From contig NZ_MCZK01000133.1 of the NCBI RefSeq assembly GCF_002875945.1, positions 1 through 48,737 of the forward strand: DNA of 48,737 nucleotides, in the 5' to 3' direction. How positions within the stretch are numbered: position 1 is the stretch's first letter; each line of letters opens with the position of its first letter. A model generated the notes under the pieces. The model was not told the DNA's origin. It made no database searches and was given only the letters and a program-made list of their open reading frames with translations. This stretch comes from Vibrio lentus (GTDB lineage: Bacteria > Pseudomonadota > Gammaproteobacteria > Enterobacterales > Vibrionaceae). Shown here piece after piece: positions 26,999 through 35,238 of this stretch. The position numbers and the translations under genes were made by a program.

Positions 26999-28288
26999 AT
27001 GCAAAAATTTAAGCTTTTGCCAATAACGGTCGCAGTGGCGGCTTCGCTTGCTTCACTCTCTTCTTTTGCTGCAGAAACGGATCTTGCCGCTCTAGAGCAA
27101 CGAATCTTAGAGTTAGAATCTCAAGTTGGTGACATCAAGTATGTTGATGACCAACAACAGGCGGTTCTAACTGCAGAAACAAATGTGCCAGATGGCATTG
27201 TCTTCTCTGGTTACGCTCGTTACGGCGCTCACTACAAAAGTGGTGATGAGCGTTACGTAGACATTGGTACAACAGGTCGCTCTGTCGGTCGTTTAGGTAA
27301 CGAAGCCAATGGTGGTGAGGTTCAGCTAGCGAAGCTTTTCGAAGCTGACAACGGCGCTATCTGGGACATCGTATTCATGGCTGACCACTGGGAAGCAGAC
27401 GCTTGGGCTGACGACGGCGGCCTGAGCATGAAGAAAATGTACGCAGGTGTAACTAATGTATTTGAAAGCCAACCAGAACTTTACATGTGGGCTGGTCGCG
27501 ACTTCCATCAACGTCCGCAACAAGGTTTGAACGATTACTTTTGGATGACACACGATGGTCAAGGCGCGGGCTTTAACAACTTAGATTTCGGCGGCGCGAA
27601 GCTAGATATGGGCTTTGTAGGTCAAGTGAAAGGCGGCCTTGTAAATGACAACGGCCGATACGCAATTACTTCTAAGCTTCATTCAATTAACGCGGGTATC
27701 GGTCAACTAGACCTATATGCGAACTATGGTTTTGCTTCAGATGAAGCAGACTCAGACGTAGCGGGTGATCCAAAAGTCAGTGATGAAACTGCATACCTTG
27801 TGGGTGCGACTCTTGGGCTAGGCGACTCTAACAAGTTGGTTGTTAAATACGGTGACGGTGCGGATTCATCAGTATACGACCTTAAGGGTGACTACCAAAC
27901 TTTGTACGCAAGTGTTGAAGGTAGTTATGCAGCGACAGACAACTTCATCATCGATTACTTAGTGTCTTACAAAGACAACTCAGGCTCAGATCTAGACCGC
28001 GAGAACACGGAATACGCGGGTATCGTTCGTCCACAATACCAATGGGATGATGTTCATTCTACATGGTTAGAAGCGGGCTACGGCATGGTTGATTACGATG
28101 ACGACGGTGAAGAGAACGCATGGAAAGTAACGCTTTCTCAAAACGTTTCTCTAGGTGGCTTACCTTGGAGCCGTCCAATGCTGCGCTTCTACACAACAGT
28201 GGGTGATGTAGAAACGAAAGGCAACACAGTGAAGACAACCAACGTTGATACATTGTCGTTCGGCGCAATGTTTGAAGCTTGGTGGTAA
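26999..28288 (+). CDS. Maltoporin-family (LamB/ScrY-like) outer-membrane porin
   Basis: A 429-residue outer-membrane channel for oligosaccharides. A signal peptide (cleavage near SSFA-AETD, about residue 24) is followed by a short coiled-coil segment (LAALEQRILELESQVGDI) as in ScrY-like porins, then a LamB-type barrel: FSGYARYGAHY, YMWAGRDFHQRPQ and a final GAMFEAWW with terminal aromatic residue for Bam-assisted assembly. The barrel is acidic. It precedes the chemoreceptor and the ABC transporter for glucosides, so it most likely admits beta-glucan oligosaccharides. LacI-like sites precede it; 31-bp repeats and a terminator follow. Confidence 0.92.
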   Translation: MQKFKLLPITVAVAASLASLSSFAAETDLAALEQRILELESQVGDIKYVDDQQQAVLTAETNVPDGIVFSGYARYGAHYKSGDERYVDIGTTGRSVGRLGNEANGGEVQLAKLFEADNGAIWDIVFMADHWEADAWADDGGLSMKKMYAGVTNVFESQPELYMWAGRDFHQRPQQGLNDYFWMTHDGQGAGFNNLDFGGAKLDMGFVGQVKGGLVNDNGRYAITSKLHSINAGIGQLDLYANYGFASDEADSDVAGDPKVSDETAYLVGATLGLGDSNKLVVKYGDGADSSVYDLKGDYQTLYASVEGSYAATDNFIIDYLVSYKDNSGSDLDRENTEYAGIVRPQYQWDDVHSTWLEAGYGMVDYDDDGEENAWKVTLSQNVSLGGLPWSRPMLRFYTTVGDVETKGNTVKTTNVDTLSFGAMFEAWW

Positions 28289-28328
28289 TCACAAGATAGA
28301 AAGCGCAACGCTTTGAAACCGGCTATTT

Positions 28329-28421
28329 CAAAGAGCACATGTTGAAACTGGTATATATCCAAAGAACACATGTTGAGATAGCCAGACGTTCAAAGAGTAC
28401 ATGTTGAAATAGTTAGTAAAT
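28329..28421. repeat. Three 31-bp direct repeats
   Basis: Copies start at 28329, 28360 and 28391, exactly 31 bp apart. The conserved 19-bp core is CAAAGAGCACATGTTGAAA (variants CAAAGAACACATGTTGAGA and CAAAGAGTACATGTTGAAA); each contains the palindrome ACATGT or a close form. The remaining 12 bp per unit diverge. A degenerate further unit may precede at 28300. They lie between the porin stop and its terminator, so they are transcribed in the 3' UTR. Confidence 0.85.
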
Positions 28422-28480
28422 ACTGTCCATTTTAGCCCTAAAGGCAGATTGATTAGGGCACGTTAAATAACTCCATTCTT

Positions 28481-28506
28481 GGGCACATTTTATGTGCCCT
28501 TTTTTT
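28481..28506 (+). terminator. Terminator after the porin
   Basis: Perfect arms GGGCACAT (28481-28488) and ATGTGCCC (28492-28499) with a 3-nt loop are followed by seven T. It lies just before the chemoreceptor start. Confidence 0.9.
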
Positions 28507-28529
28507 CGCCACTAGATCAAGGAATGACT

Positions 28530-30548
28530 ATGAGACTTTCTTCCATCGTGTCTCGAGTTTATTTAGGTTTCTTCACGCTGATCGTGATCATGCTGGGTAG
28601 CGCATGGTTGAGTATTAGCAGCAACAAGAACATAACCTCACACATCGAAACCATAACTCAACAAGCAACCCCTTTAATGCTTCAATCTTCCACGCTTACT
28701 ATCCGTTTTTTGGACATCAATCGAAGTTCAATTCCTTATTTATCAGCAGACTATGTTGATGAGCTAGAGCCACTAAAACAAGTCGTTGTGAATAACATCG
28801 AGCATTATCAGCAGCAATTGAATTGGTTTGAAGACAAAGGGACGGCAGGTTCTCCACTTGAATCCATACTCCAGAATATTGATGAAACGGGCGTTGCCAC
28901 CATCGATAAGATTGACCAGACCTTAAACTTATACGTTTCTTATTTGGATACGAAAGATATCGGTTCGATGGAGCAGGCACAATTTCAATCGGTAGTGGGT
29001 CAACTCAATAATACCTTGGTGAATCAATTGGCGAGTGCGAGCTCAGATGCAACGCAAAAAGCGGTAGAAGCATTATTGGTTCAATTGAGTTTGATTGCTG
29101 CAGAAGCGAATGAAGCTTTCTCGCTGCAGACATCATCGGAAGTTCGCGGGGTAGAGCGACGTCTGCAAAGTCGTCACGAGCGATTTGAAGAAGCCATTAC
29201 CAATTTGGAGGCGCAGGCTCCGGCTTTGGTGAGACGCAGCAAGCAATCTCTGTCGCTACTCGCGGCCCATGCCTTTTCAGCGCAAGGCTCAGTGTCTACG
29301 CACATGAAAACCGTTAAGTTGCATGAGTCGATAGCTGAACAGAGAGCTGAGATTGAACAGTCGATTGATGTGCAGTTGGGGTACTTCGACGAACTTTCTA
29401 TGTACGCTGAAAGTACCGCAACCACTCTGTATCAAGAGTCGATGGCGTCATCCAATCAGGCCCTTGTGATGCAGGCTATCATTTCGGCAGCATCGGTTCT
29501 GATTGCGCTTTTGATTGGCGTAAACATCGCGAAAGGCATCCGAAAGCCAAGTCAACTTGTGCAAAGTACGCTAGACCAAGTGGCCAATAAAGACCTGAGT
29601 TCAACTGTTCAATATCAAGCCAATAATGAGTTTGGTTCAGTCAGTGCTAAGGTCAATTTGATGATCAGTCATCTCACTCTCATGATTGAAAATATGCGTC
29701 AATCATCGCTGCATTTAAAGGAGGCGTCTCTAGAGAATCAAAGCACCAGTGGCTCGTTACGTGAGGCAATGTTGGACCAAACCAATCAAACCGTGATGGT
29801 AGCCACAGCGATGGAACAGATCGAATGTTCCGTGACTGAAATAACTCAAGCGGCCAACCAAACTCTGACTCTGGTGACATCGGCTGTCACCAGTTCAAGC
29901 GCCGGACAACAAACCATGGGCAAGAATGTGGACCTAATGGGCGTTTTGGAAAGTAAGCTGGCAGAATCGACCACTACAATCGATAAGCTAGAGAAAGAGA
30001 GTGCGAGCATTGGGTCTATTCTTGATGTGATCTCCGGTATATCAGAACAAACGAACCTATTGGCATTGAACGCGGCCATTGAAGCTGCTCGCGCAGGTGA
30101 GCAAGGCCGAGGGTTCTCTGTGGTTGCTGATGAAGTTCGAGTGTTAGCCGCGAAAACCAATGCATCCACGCAAGAGATCCACCATAAAATTGAGCGGCTG
30201 CAAAACAGCTCTAAATTGGCCGTTGAACAAATCAATCAGTGCGTTACTGATATGGCGCAGTGCGTTGAGCAAACGGGCGAGGTTAATCAGTCCATATCGA
30301 CCGTGTATGGCCTACTCAATGAAGTTGAACAAAGAAGCCATCAGATCGCAACGGCGACCACTGAGCATCAAGTTGTCGCGTCCCAAGTGACGCAAAGTAT
30401 CAGCCAGATACATGAACTGGCGGAAGAAAACTCCCAGCGTTCACAGGTACTCTTTTCTCATGGTCAGCAATTAGAAATTATGTCGCAACAGCAATTCTCA
30501 CTGACTCAAGAGTTTAAATTACCGAAGCCACCTGAGAGCAAGAGTTAG
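28530..30548 (+). CDS. Methyl-accepting chemotaxis protein
   Basis: A 672-residue chemoreceptor. One membrane helix (about residues 10-30) and a second (about 315-340, [21 protein letters not shown]) bracket a long helical periplasmic sensing domain; a HAMP domain follows and the signalling domain ends with the hairpin tip [21 protein letters not shown]. Of the in-frame starts, the ATG at 28530 is chosen because AAGGA lies six bases upstream; earlier starts would overlap the terminator. It probably senses sugars, since it lies between the porin and the transporter, but this is inference. A terminator follows. Confidence 0.92.
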   Translation: MRLSSIVSRVYLGFFTLIVIMLGSAWLSISSNKNITSHIETITQQATPLMLQSSTLTIRFLDINRSSIPYLSADYVDELEPLKQVVVNNIEHYQQQLNWFEDKGTAGSPLESILQNIDETGVATIDKIDQTLNLYVSYLDTKDIGSMEQAQFQSVVGQLNNTLVNQLASASSDATQKAVEALLVQLSLIAAEANEAFSLQTSSEVRGVERRLQSRHERFEEAITNLEAQAPALVRRSKQSLSLLAAHAFSAQGSVSTHMKTVKLHESIAEQRAEIEQSIDVQLGYFDELSMYAESTATTLYQESMASSNQALVMQAIISAASVLIALLIGVNIAKGIRKPSQLVQSTLDQVANKDLSSTVQYQANNEFGSVSAKVNLMISHLTLMIENMRQSSLHLKEASLENQSTSGSLREAMLDQTNQTVMVATAMEQIECSVTEITQAANQTLTLVTSAVTSSSAGQQTMGKNVDLMGVLESKLAESTTTIDKLEKESASIGSILDVISGISEQTNLLALNAAIEAARAGEQGRGFSVVADEVRVLAAKTNASTQEIHHKIERLQNSSKLAVEQINQCVTDMAQCVEQTGEVNQSISTVYGLLNEVEQRSHQIATATTEHQVVASQVTQSISQIHELAEENSQRSQVLFSHGQQLEIMSQQQFSLTQEFKLPKPPESKS

Positions 30549-30566
30549 ACATCTATTTGAGTTTTC

Positions 30567-30594
30567 ACGCCCAGCTTTTTGCTGGGCGTTTTTG
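30567..30594 (+). terminator. Terminator after the chemoreceptor gene
   Basis: Perfect arms ACGCCCAGC (30567-30575) and GCTGGGCGT (30581-30589) with a TTTTT loop are followed by a T-run. Confidence 0.92.
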
Positions 30595-30829
30595 TATCGG
30601 GTTAATTGTGCACAAATGACAAAATGACAAATGAGAGCGACCATGAGATGAAATGTTCTCATACAATTTAGAAAGGCCATTGAAATAACAAGGTCACTTT
30701 CCCCGTGTATATTGCCGTCAGCTACGGGTTCATCATCAAATGACGTTTTCAAACAATGAATTTAGACAGGCTTGTTTGATCTGACAAACAAGTAATCGAG
30801 CGCCATCTTGATAACAGACACAATAATCT

Positions 30830-30846
30830 CATGAAATAGTTTCATG
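30830..30846. promoter_or_regulatory. Palindrome upstream of the lacI-ABC operon
   Basis: CATGAAATAGTTTCATG is a perfect 7-3-7 palindrome; its right arm with following bases (AGTTTCATGGC) reappears upstream of the porin near 26884. The binding protein is unknown. Confidence 0.45.
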
Positions 30847-30860
30847 GCGTGAAGTGAATC

Positions 30861-30874
30861 TGTAAGCGCTTTCA
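30861..30874. promoter_or_regulatory. LacI-type operator 1
   Basis: TGTAAGCGCTTTCA is a near-perfect palindrome of the LacI/GalR family type (central CG, TGNAAGCGNTTNCA). It is 124 bp upstream of lacI regulator 1. Confidence 0.7.
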
Positions 30875-30911
30875 AGATTTCCATATTCAGCATTTTTACC
30901 TCCAAGTTTAG

Positions 30912-30927
30912 TGTGATGACACTCACT
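30912..30927. promoter_or_regulatory. CRP-like site
   Basis: TGTGA, six bases, then TCACT: nine of ten conserved bases of the CRP consensus TGTGA-N6-TCACA. It suggests catabolite control of the glucoside operon. Confidence 0.55.
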
Positions 30928-30958
30928 CCAACCAAGACGCCTTTCTTTGATAATCGTT

Positions 30959-30974
30959 TTGTAAGCGGTTACAA
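30959..30974. promoter_or_regulatory. LacI-type operator 2
   Basis: TTGTAAGCGGTTACAA is a 16-bp palindrome around a central CG, 24 bp upstream of the lacI GTG start. It is 99 bp (centre to centre) from operator 1, allowing looping or joint repression. The rest of the 30595-30997 gap shows no gene. Confidence 0.7.
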
Positions 30975-30997
30975 GCTAATGAAGTATCGAGGTTTGA

Positions 30998-32005
30998 GTG
31001 GCAACAATTAAACACGTATCAGAACACGCAGGTGTATCTCAGGCGACGGTGTCTAGGGTCATTAATGGCACTAGCCGAGTCAGTCATGACAAGAAGCTAA
31101 AAGTAGAAAAAGCGATCAAGGAGTTAGGGTATCGCCCGAATTCGATTGCTCAGGCCTTGGCTTCGAGTCGAACTGGCAGCATTGGGATTGTTGTACCGGA
31201 ATTGGGTGGCTCGTTTTACTCCGGCATCCTTCATTGTCTAGAAGAGAACCTACGCCGCTTTGGTTATCACGCCGTGGTAACCGCAGGTTCAAATACGGAA
31301 CAAGGGCAGCGCGAGTCCGTGGAGTTTTTATTAGGTCGTCGAGTCGATGCCTTAATTCTTCATACCCAACTGCTCAGTGATGATTACTTAATTGAATTGG
31401 AAGAACAGGGGACCCCTGTGGTTTTGATTAACCGCTTCATCCCAGAAATGGCGATGAGTTGCATTGATATTGATAACGAAGTCGGGGGGCTACTCGCTAC
31501 TCAATATCTATTGCAAAAGGGACATACAGATATCGCGTGTATTACCGGGCCATTAGATAAAGCAGATGCGAGGGGGCGTTTGCAAGGTTATCGAAAGGCG
31601 TTGGAAGAAGCGGGTGTGCCGTACGATGAAGCTTTGGTCTCAGAAGCAGGGTTTACTGAAGAGACTGGAGTGAGTGCCATGAAGAAGCTCATCAACCGTA
31701 AGTGTCGATTTACGGCGGTGTTTGCTTCGAACGATCACATGGCATTTGGCGCTTTCGAAGTGTTACACGAAGAAGGGCTCTCTGTACCTAGAGACGTTTC
31801 GTTGGTGGGCTTCGATAACACCATCTTCGCGCGTTATCTGACCCCTAGTTTGACCACCATTAATTTCCCAATTGAAGAGATGAGCATTGAAGCAGTGCAG
31901 CTCACTCTGCAAAAGCTAAAAAAAATAAAACATGACGTGAACTTTAAATTGCTGCCGACGTTGGTCACTAGAAACTCGGTATCGGATTTACCAGTTACCC
32001 TATAA
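30998..32005 (+). CDS. LacI-family regulator 1 of the beta-glucoside operon
   Basis: A 335-residue LacI/GalR repressor. The headpiece (IKHVSEHAGVSQATVSRVINGTSRVSHDKK, hinge with SIAQALASSRTGSIGIV) precedes a periplasmic-binding-like sensor domain with SNDHMAFGAFE and VSLVGFDNT. It starts at a GTG preceded by GAGG. Two LacI-type palindromes lie before its own start, others before the porin, so it is probably self-regulating and controls both units. It is the first gene of an operon with the binding protein, permeases, GH1 and ATPase. The inducer is likely cellobiose or another beta-glucoside. Confidence 0.92.
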   Translation: MATIKHVSEHAGVSQATVSRVINGTSRVSHDKKLKVEKAIKELGYRPNSIAQALASSRTGSIGIVVPELGGSFYSGILHCLEENLRRFGYHAVVTAGSNTEQGQRESVEFLLGRRVDALILHTQLLSDDYLIELEEQGTPVVLINRFIPEMAMSCIDIDNEVGGLLATQYLLQKGHTDIACITGPLDKADARGRLQGYRKALEEAGVPYDEALVSEAGFTEETGVSAMKKLINRKCRFTAVFASNDHMAFGAFEVLHEEGLSVPRDVSLVGFDNTIFARYLTPSLTTINFPIEEMSIEAVQLTLQKLKKIKHDVNFKLLPTLVTRNSVSDLPVTL

Positions 32006-32023
32006 AAATATTAAGGATAGAAC

Positions 32024-33271
32024 ATGAAATTTAAGACCTTAGCGCTTTCATGCGCGGTTGCTTTAGGATTAGGTACAACAGCTGCGAACGCAGCCGACAA
32101 AGAAATTCGTTTCGACGGTTTCCCTGATTTCGATAGCAGCCTGAAGGTATTACTGCCTGATTTCGAAAAGGAAACGGGTATCAAAGTTGATTACCTTATG
32201 AACAACCACGGTGACCACCACACGAAACTGACAACGAACCTTGCAACGGGTTCTGGTGCGGGTGATGTGATTGTTGTGGATGTCGAGAAAATTGGTCCAT
32301 TCGTGGGTTCTGGTGGCCTAGTTAACCTGTCTGAAAACTACGGTGCAGATAAGTACGAAGAACGATTCGCACCTTATGCATGGGCACAAGGTAAAGGCGC
32401 TGATGGCAACATGTACGGTATTCCTGTGGATCTCGGTCCTGGTGTTATGTACTACCGCACTGATGTATTTGAAAAAGCAGGCATTGATGTAGAAGAAGCA
32501 ATCAAAGATTGGGATTCATACATCGCCGCTGGTGAAAAACTGAAAGAGCAAAACGTCCAACTTATCGCTTCAGCAGCAGACGTTGCACAAGCGATTATCT
32601 TCACCACTGTTCCTGAAGGTGAAGGTCTTTATTTCGATAATGATGGCAACCCAGTTGTGACATCAGAGCGTTTTGTTCACGCTTTTGAAGTAGCAAAAGA
32701 GATCCGCGACAAAGGCTTAGACGGTCGTATTCTGGCTTGGTCTAACGAATGGTACGAAGGCTTCCGCAACGGCACATTTGCAACTCAACTTTCTGGCGCT
32801 TGGCTACTTGGTCACCTAAACAACTGGATTGCTCCTGAAACCAAAGGTAAGTGGGCAGTAGAAAACCTACCTGATGGTATCTACGGCAGCTGGGGCGGTT
32901 CATTCCTATCTATCCCAACTCAATCAGACAACCCAGATGAAGCTTGGGCTCTTATTGAATACATGACGACTGATCGTGACGTTCAGCTTAAGCACTTCGA
33001 AACGATTGCTGCTTTCCCTGCGAACGTAACAACGTATGACGATGAGTTGTTCCAAGAAGAGATGGAGTTCCTAGGCGGACAGAAAGCCCGTCTTCTCTTT
33101 GCAGAAGTTGCGCAAAACATCAAGCCAGTCTCTCCGGCTCAAGGCGACCACGTTGCACGTTCTATTATTCTAGAGAACGCATTGATGGAAGTGCTTGATG
33201 AAGGTAAAGACATCAAGACTGCGCTTGAAGAGGCAGAGCGTCTAATCAAGCGTCGTACGCGTAATCTTTAA
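32024..33271 (+). CDS. Family 1 extracellular sugar-binding protein
   Basis: A 415-residue periplasmic binding protein. The signal peptide (MKFKTLALSCAVALGLGTTAANA, cut before ADKE) lacks a lipobox. GYGIPVDLGP-like motif MYGIPVDLGPGVMYYRTDVFEKAG and AWALIEYMTT are typical of carbohydrate binding proteins of ABC CUT1 transporters. Start ATG at 32024 has AAGGA six bases before. A hairpin before the permease genes is expected to raise its yield over the membrane parts, as in other sugar ABC operons. Substrate probably cello- or related beta-glucan oligosaccharides from context. Confidence 0.93.
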   Translation: MKFKTLALSCAVALGLGTTAANAADKEIRFDGFPDFDSSLKVLLPDFEKETGIKVDYLMNNHGDHHTKLTTNLATGSGAGDVIVVDVEKIGPFVGSGGLVNLSENYGADKYEERFAPYAWAQGKGADGNMYGIPVDLGPGVMYYRTDVFEKAGIDVEEAIKDWDSYIAAGEKLKEQNVQLIASAADVAQAIIFTTVPEGEGLYFDNDGNPVVTSERFVHAFEVAKEIRDKGLDGRILAWSNEWYEGFRNGTFATQLSGAWLLGHLNNWIAPETKGKWAVENLPDGIYGSWGGSFLSIPTQSDNPDEAWALIEYMTTDRDVQLKHFETIAAFPANVTTYDDELFQEEMEFLGGQKARLLFAEVAQNIKPVSPAQGDHVARSIILENALMEVLDEGKDIKTALEEAERLIKRRTRNL

Positions 33272-33294
33272 TTTGTTATTACTTTAAGTAAGTG

Positions 33295-33324
33295 AGGAAG
33301 CGTGGACACCGCGCTTCCTTTTTC
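33295..33324 (+). terminator. Hairpin between binding protein and permease genes
   Basis: Arms AGGAAGCG (33295-33302) and CGCTTCCT (33312-33319) with a 9-nt loop are followed by TTTTTC. It acts as a partial terminator or 3' stabiliser inside the operon. Confidence 0.75.
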
Positions 33325-33339
33325 TAAGAGGTCGTTACT

Positions 33340-34326
33340 ATGAATCATGCAGCGAGCACAACGATAGAACCTTCGGAGCCAAGCCTTTTTTCTCGTCTAA
33401 ATTTGAAAGCGCTTACACCGTATGGATTTCTTCTACCGTTTCTGATCATTTTCTCTGTATTTGGGGTCTTCCCGCTGTTGTTCTCTGTTTACCTGTCGTT
33501 CCATGAGTGGAACCCGGTAAAGGGCATGGATGCAATGCAGTTCGTTGGTTTTGAGAACTATCACATTGCCTTGACTGACCCATGGCTATGGCGTTCGTTG
33601 AAGAACACGCTTTGGCTAGCTGTTACATCGGGTGTGGCTCAACACCTAGTCGCTATTCCAGTGGCTTACATGTTGGTATCAATGGGTGACCGTATGCGTC
33701 ACTGGCTAACATCGGCTTACTTCTTACCGTTTATTACTTCAACGGTCGCAGCGTCACTGATTTTCTTCAATATGTATTCTCCTAACTCAGGAATTATTAA
33801 CCAAACGCTGATGGCACTGGCTGATAGCACGTTGTTTGGTTGGGCATTCGCTTGGGTAAATGATTTTCAACCAATCCGTTGGTTAGACGATGCCACTATG
33901 GTGAAGCCGTCTATCGCAATCATGGTTTTCTGGAAATACACCGGCTTTAACATCGTTCTTTACACCACAGGTTTAATGACGATTCCTAAAGACATTTTAG
34001 AAGCTGCACGTATGGATGGTGCCAATGCCTTCCGCCGCTTCTGGAACATTTCACTACCAATGATTCGTCCATTCATCTTCTTTGCTATCACGATGACCAT
34101 CATCGGTAACCTGCAGATGTTTGAAGAACCGTTTGTACTCACGCGTGGTACTGGTGGTACTGGCCAGTCTGGTTTAACTATCTCGATGTACCTCTACAAA
34201 GTGGGCTGGGAATGGCTAGAAATGGGCACAGCATCCGCTATCTCATGGTTACTGTTTGCACTCATCGCGACTTGTACATTGGTTCAATTTTTACTCTTCG
34301 GTAAGAAAGGCTTAGGGGAACATTAA
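33340..34326 (+). CDS. Sugar ABC transporter permease, MalF-like
   Basis: A 328-residue inner-membrane permease of the CUT1 class with six or more helices. The EAA loop is EAARMDGANAFRRFWNISLPMIRP. The N-terminus (NLKALTPYGFLLPFLIIFSVFGVFPLLFSVYLSFHEWNP) is typical of MalF-like proteins without the large periplasmic P2 domain. It pairs with the following MalG-like permease, one base apart, and with the ATPase encoded after GH1. A LacI-type operator sequence lies inside its first codons. Confidence 0.93.
   Translation: MNHAASTTIEPSEPSLFSRLNLKALTPYGFLLPFLIIFSVFGVFPLLFSVYLSFHEWNPVKGMDAMQFVGFENYHIALTDPWLWRSLKNTLWLAVTSGVAQHLVAIPVAYMLVSMGDRMRHWLTSAYFLPFITSTVAASLIFFNMYSPNSGIINQTLMALADSTLFGWAFAWVNDFQPIRWLDDATMVKPSIAIMVFWKYTGFNIVLYTTGLMTIPKDILEAARMDGANAFRRFWNISLPMIRPFIFFAITMTIIGNLQMFEEPFVLTRGTGGTGQSGLTISMYLYKVGWEWLEMGTASAISWLLFALIATCTLVQFLLFGKKGLGEH
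33404..33417. promoter_or_regulatory. LacI-type operator-like sequence inside the permease gene
   Basis: TGAAAGCGCTTACA, matching the palindrome TGTAAGCGCTTACA at 13 of 14 positions, falls in codons 22-26 of the MalF-like gene. It could be an intragenic operator or road block, or a chance match in the codons for Leu-Lys-Ala-Leu-Thr. Confidence 0.35.
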
Positions 34327-34327
34327 G

Positions 34328-35221
34328 ATGTCGACATCAATTAAGACAAATACCTCACCACTAAGTGGACTGATGCCAAGCGAACGCAGCATGTACATTC
34401 TGACTAAGATCTTGATGGTCATGCTAGGCATCTTACTGGTTGTTTCAGCGTTAATTACCGTCTTTCCATTTGTATGGTCGGCACTGCTATCAACTCGTGA
34501 CCGTTCTGAAATTTTCGGTACGGGCATTAGCTTTGCGATTGGTGATAGCTTGGCGATTAACTACGCCAAGTTGCTTGAAATCATGCCGTTTTGGAAAGCG
34601 ATGTTTAACTCGATTTACGTGGCTTTCTTAGGCACCACCATCTCGCTGCTGTTTTGTAGCATGGGTGGTTACGCGTTTGCTGTGTTTAAGTTCCGCGGTA
34701 AGAACGTGTTGTTCGGCATGCTGGTTGGCTCAATGGCGATTCCGCCTGTGCTTAGCTTGATTCCTTACTTCATGATCGTGAAATTCTTAGGCTTGTTGGA
34801 TAACCACATGGCGGTTTGGCTGCCATTCACTACGACACCATTTGGTATCTTTTTGATGCGTCAGCACGTGATTGCATCGATTCCAAAAGAGCTACTTGAA
34901 GCTGCGAAATTGGATGGCGCAGGTGAGTTCAGAACGTACTGGAGCGTGGTACTGCCACTGATGAAACCAGCACTCGCAACACTGGCTATCGTTCAGTTCG
35001 TTTTCTTCTGGAACATGTTTATGCAACCTCTCGTGGTGCTAAACAATCCAGATAACTATGTGATTACACAAGCACTACGAAGTGTTCAAGGCATTCCGAA
35101 TACGCCATGGGGCGCGGTAATGCTAGGTACCACAATTTCTATTTTACCGCTCGTGATTACTTACTTGTTCGCATCGAAACAGATGATCAGTGGTTTAACG
35201 TCCGGCGCAGTTAAAGGTTAG
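34328..35221 (+). CDS. Sugar ABC transporter permease, MalG-like
   Basis: A 297-residue inner-membrane permease with six helices and the EAA loop EAAKLDGAGEFRTYWSVVLPLMKP, partner of the MalF-like protein. Its start follows the preceding stop by one base, indicating coupling. The C-terminal end (FASKQMISGLTSGAVKG) is the family signature tail, QxxxxGLTxGAVKG. Together with the binding protein and the MalK-like ATPase it forms a complete CUT1 importer. Confidence 0.94.
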   Translation: MSTSIKTNTSPLSGLMPSERSMYILTKILMVMLGILLVVSALITVFPFVWSALLSTRDRSEIFGTGISFAIGDSLAINYAKLLEIMPFWKAMFNSIYVAFLGTTISLLFCSMGGYAFAVFKFRGKNVLFGMLVGSMAIPPVLSLIPYFMIVKFLGLLDNHMAVWLPFTTTPFGIFLMRQHVIASIPKELLEAAKLDGAGEFRTYWSVVLPLMKPALATLAIVQFVFFWNMFMQPLVVLNNPDNYVITQALRSVQGIPNTPWGAVMLGTTISILPLVITYLFASKQMISGLTSGAVKG

Positions 35222-35238
35222 GTTTAAGGGTTATAACA

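Noticed and set aside
28329..28421. Possible CRISPR array
   Set aside because: Three units of 31 bp with mutated repeats and no distinct spacers of constant length, and no cas genes in the window.
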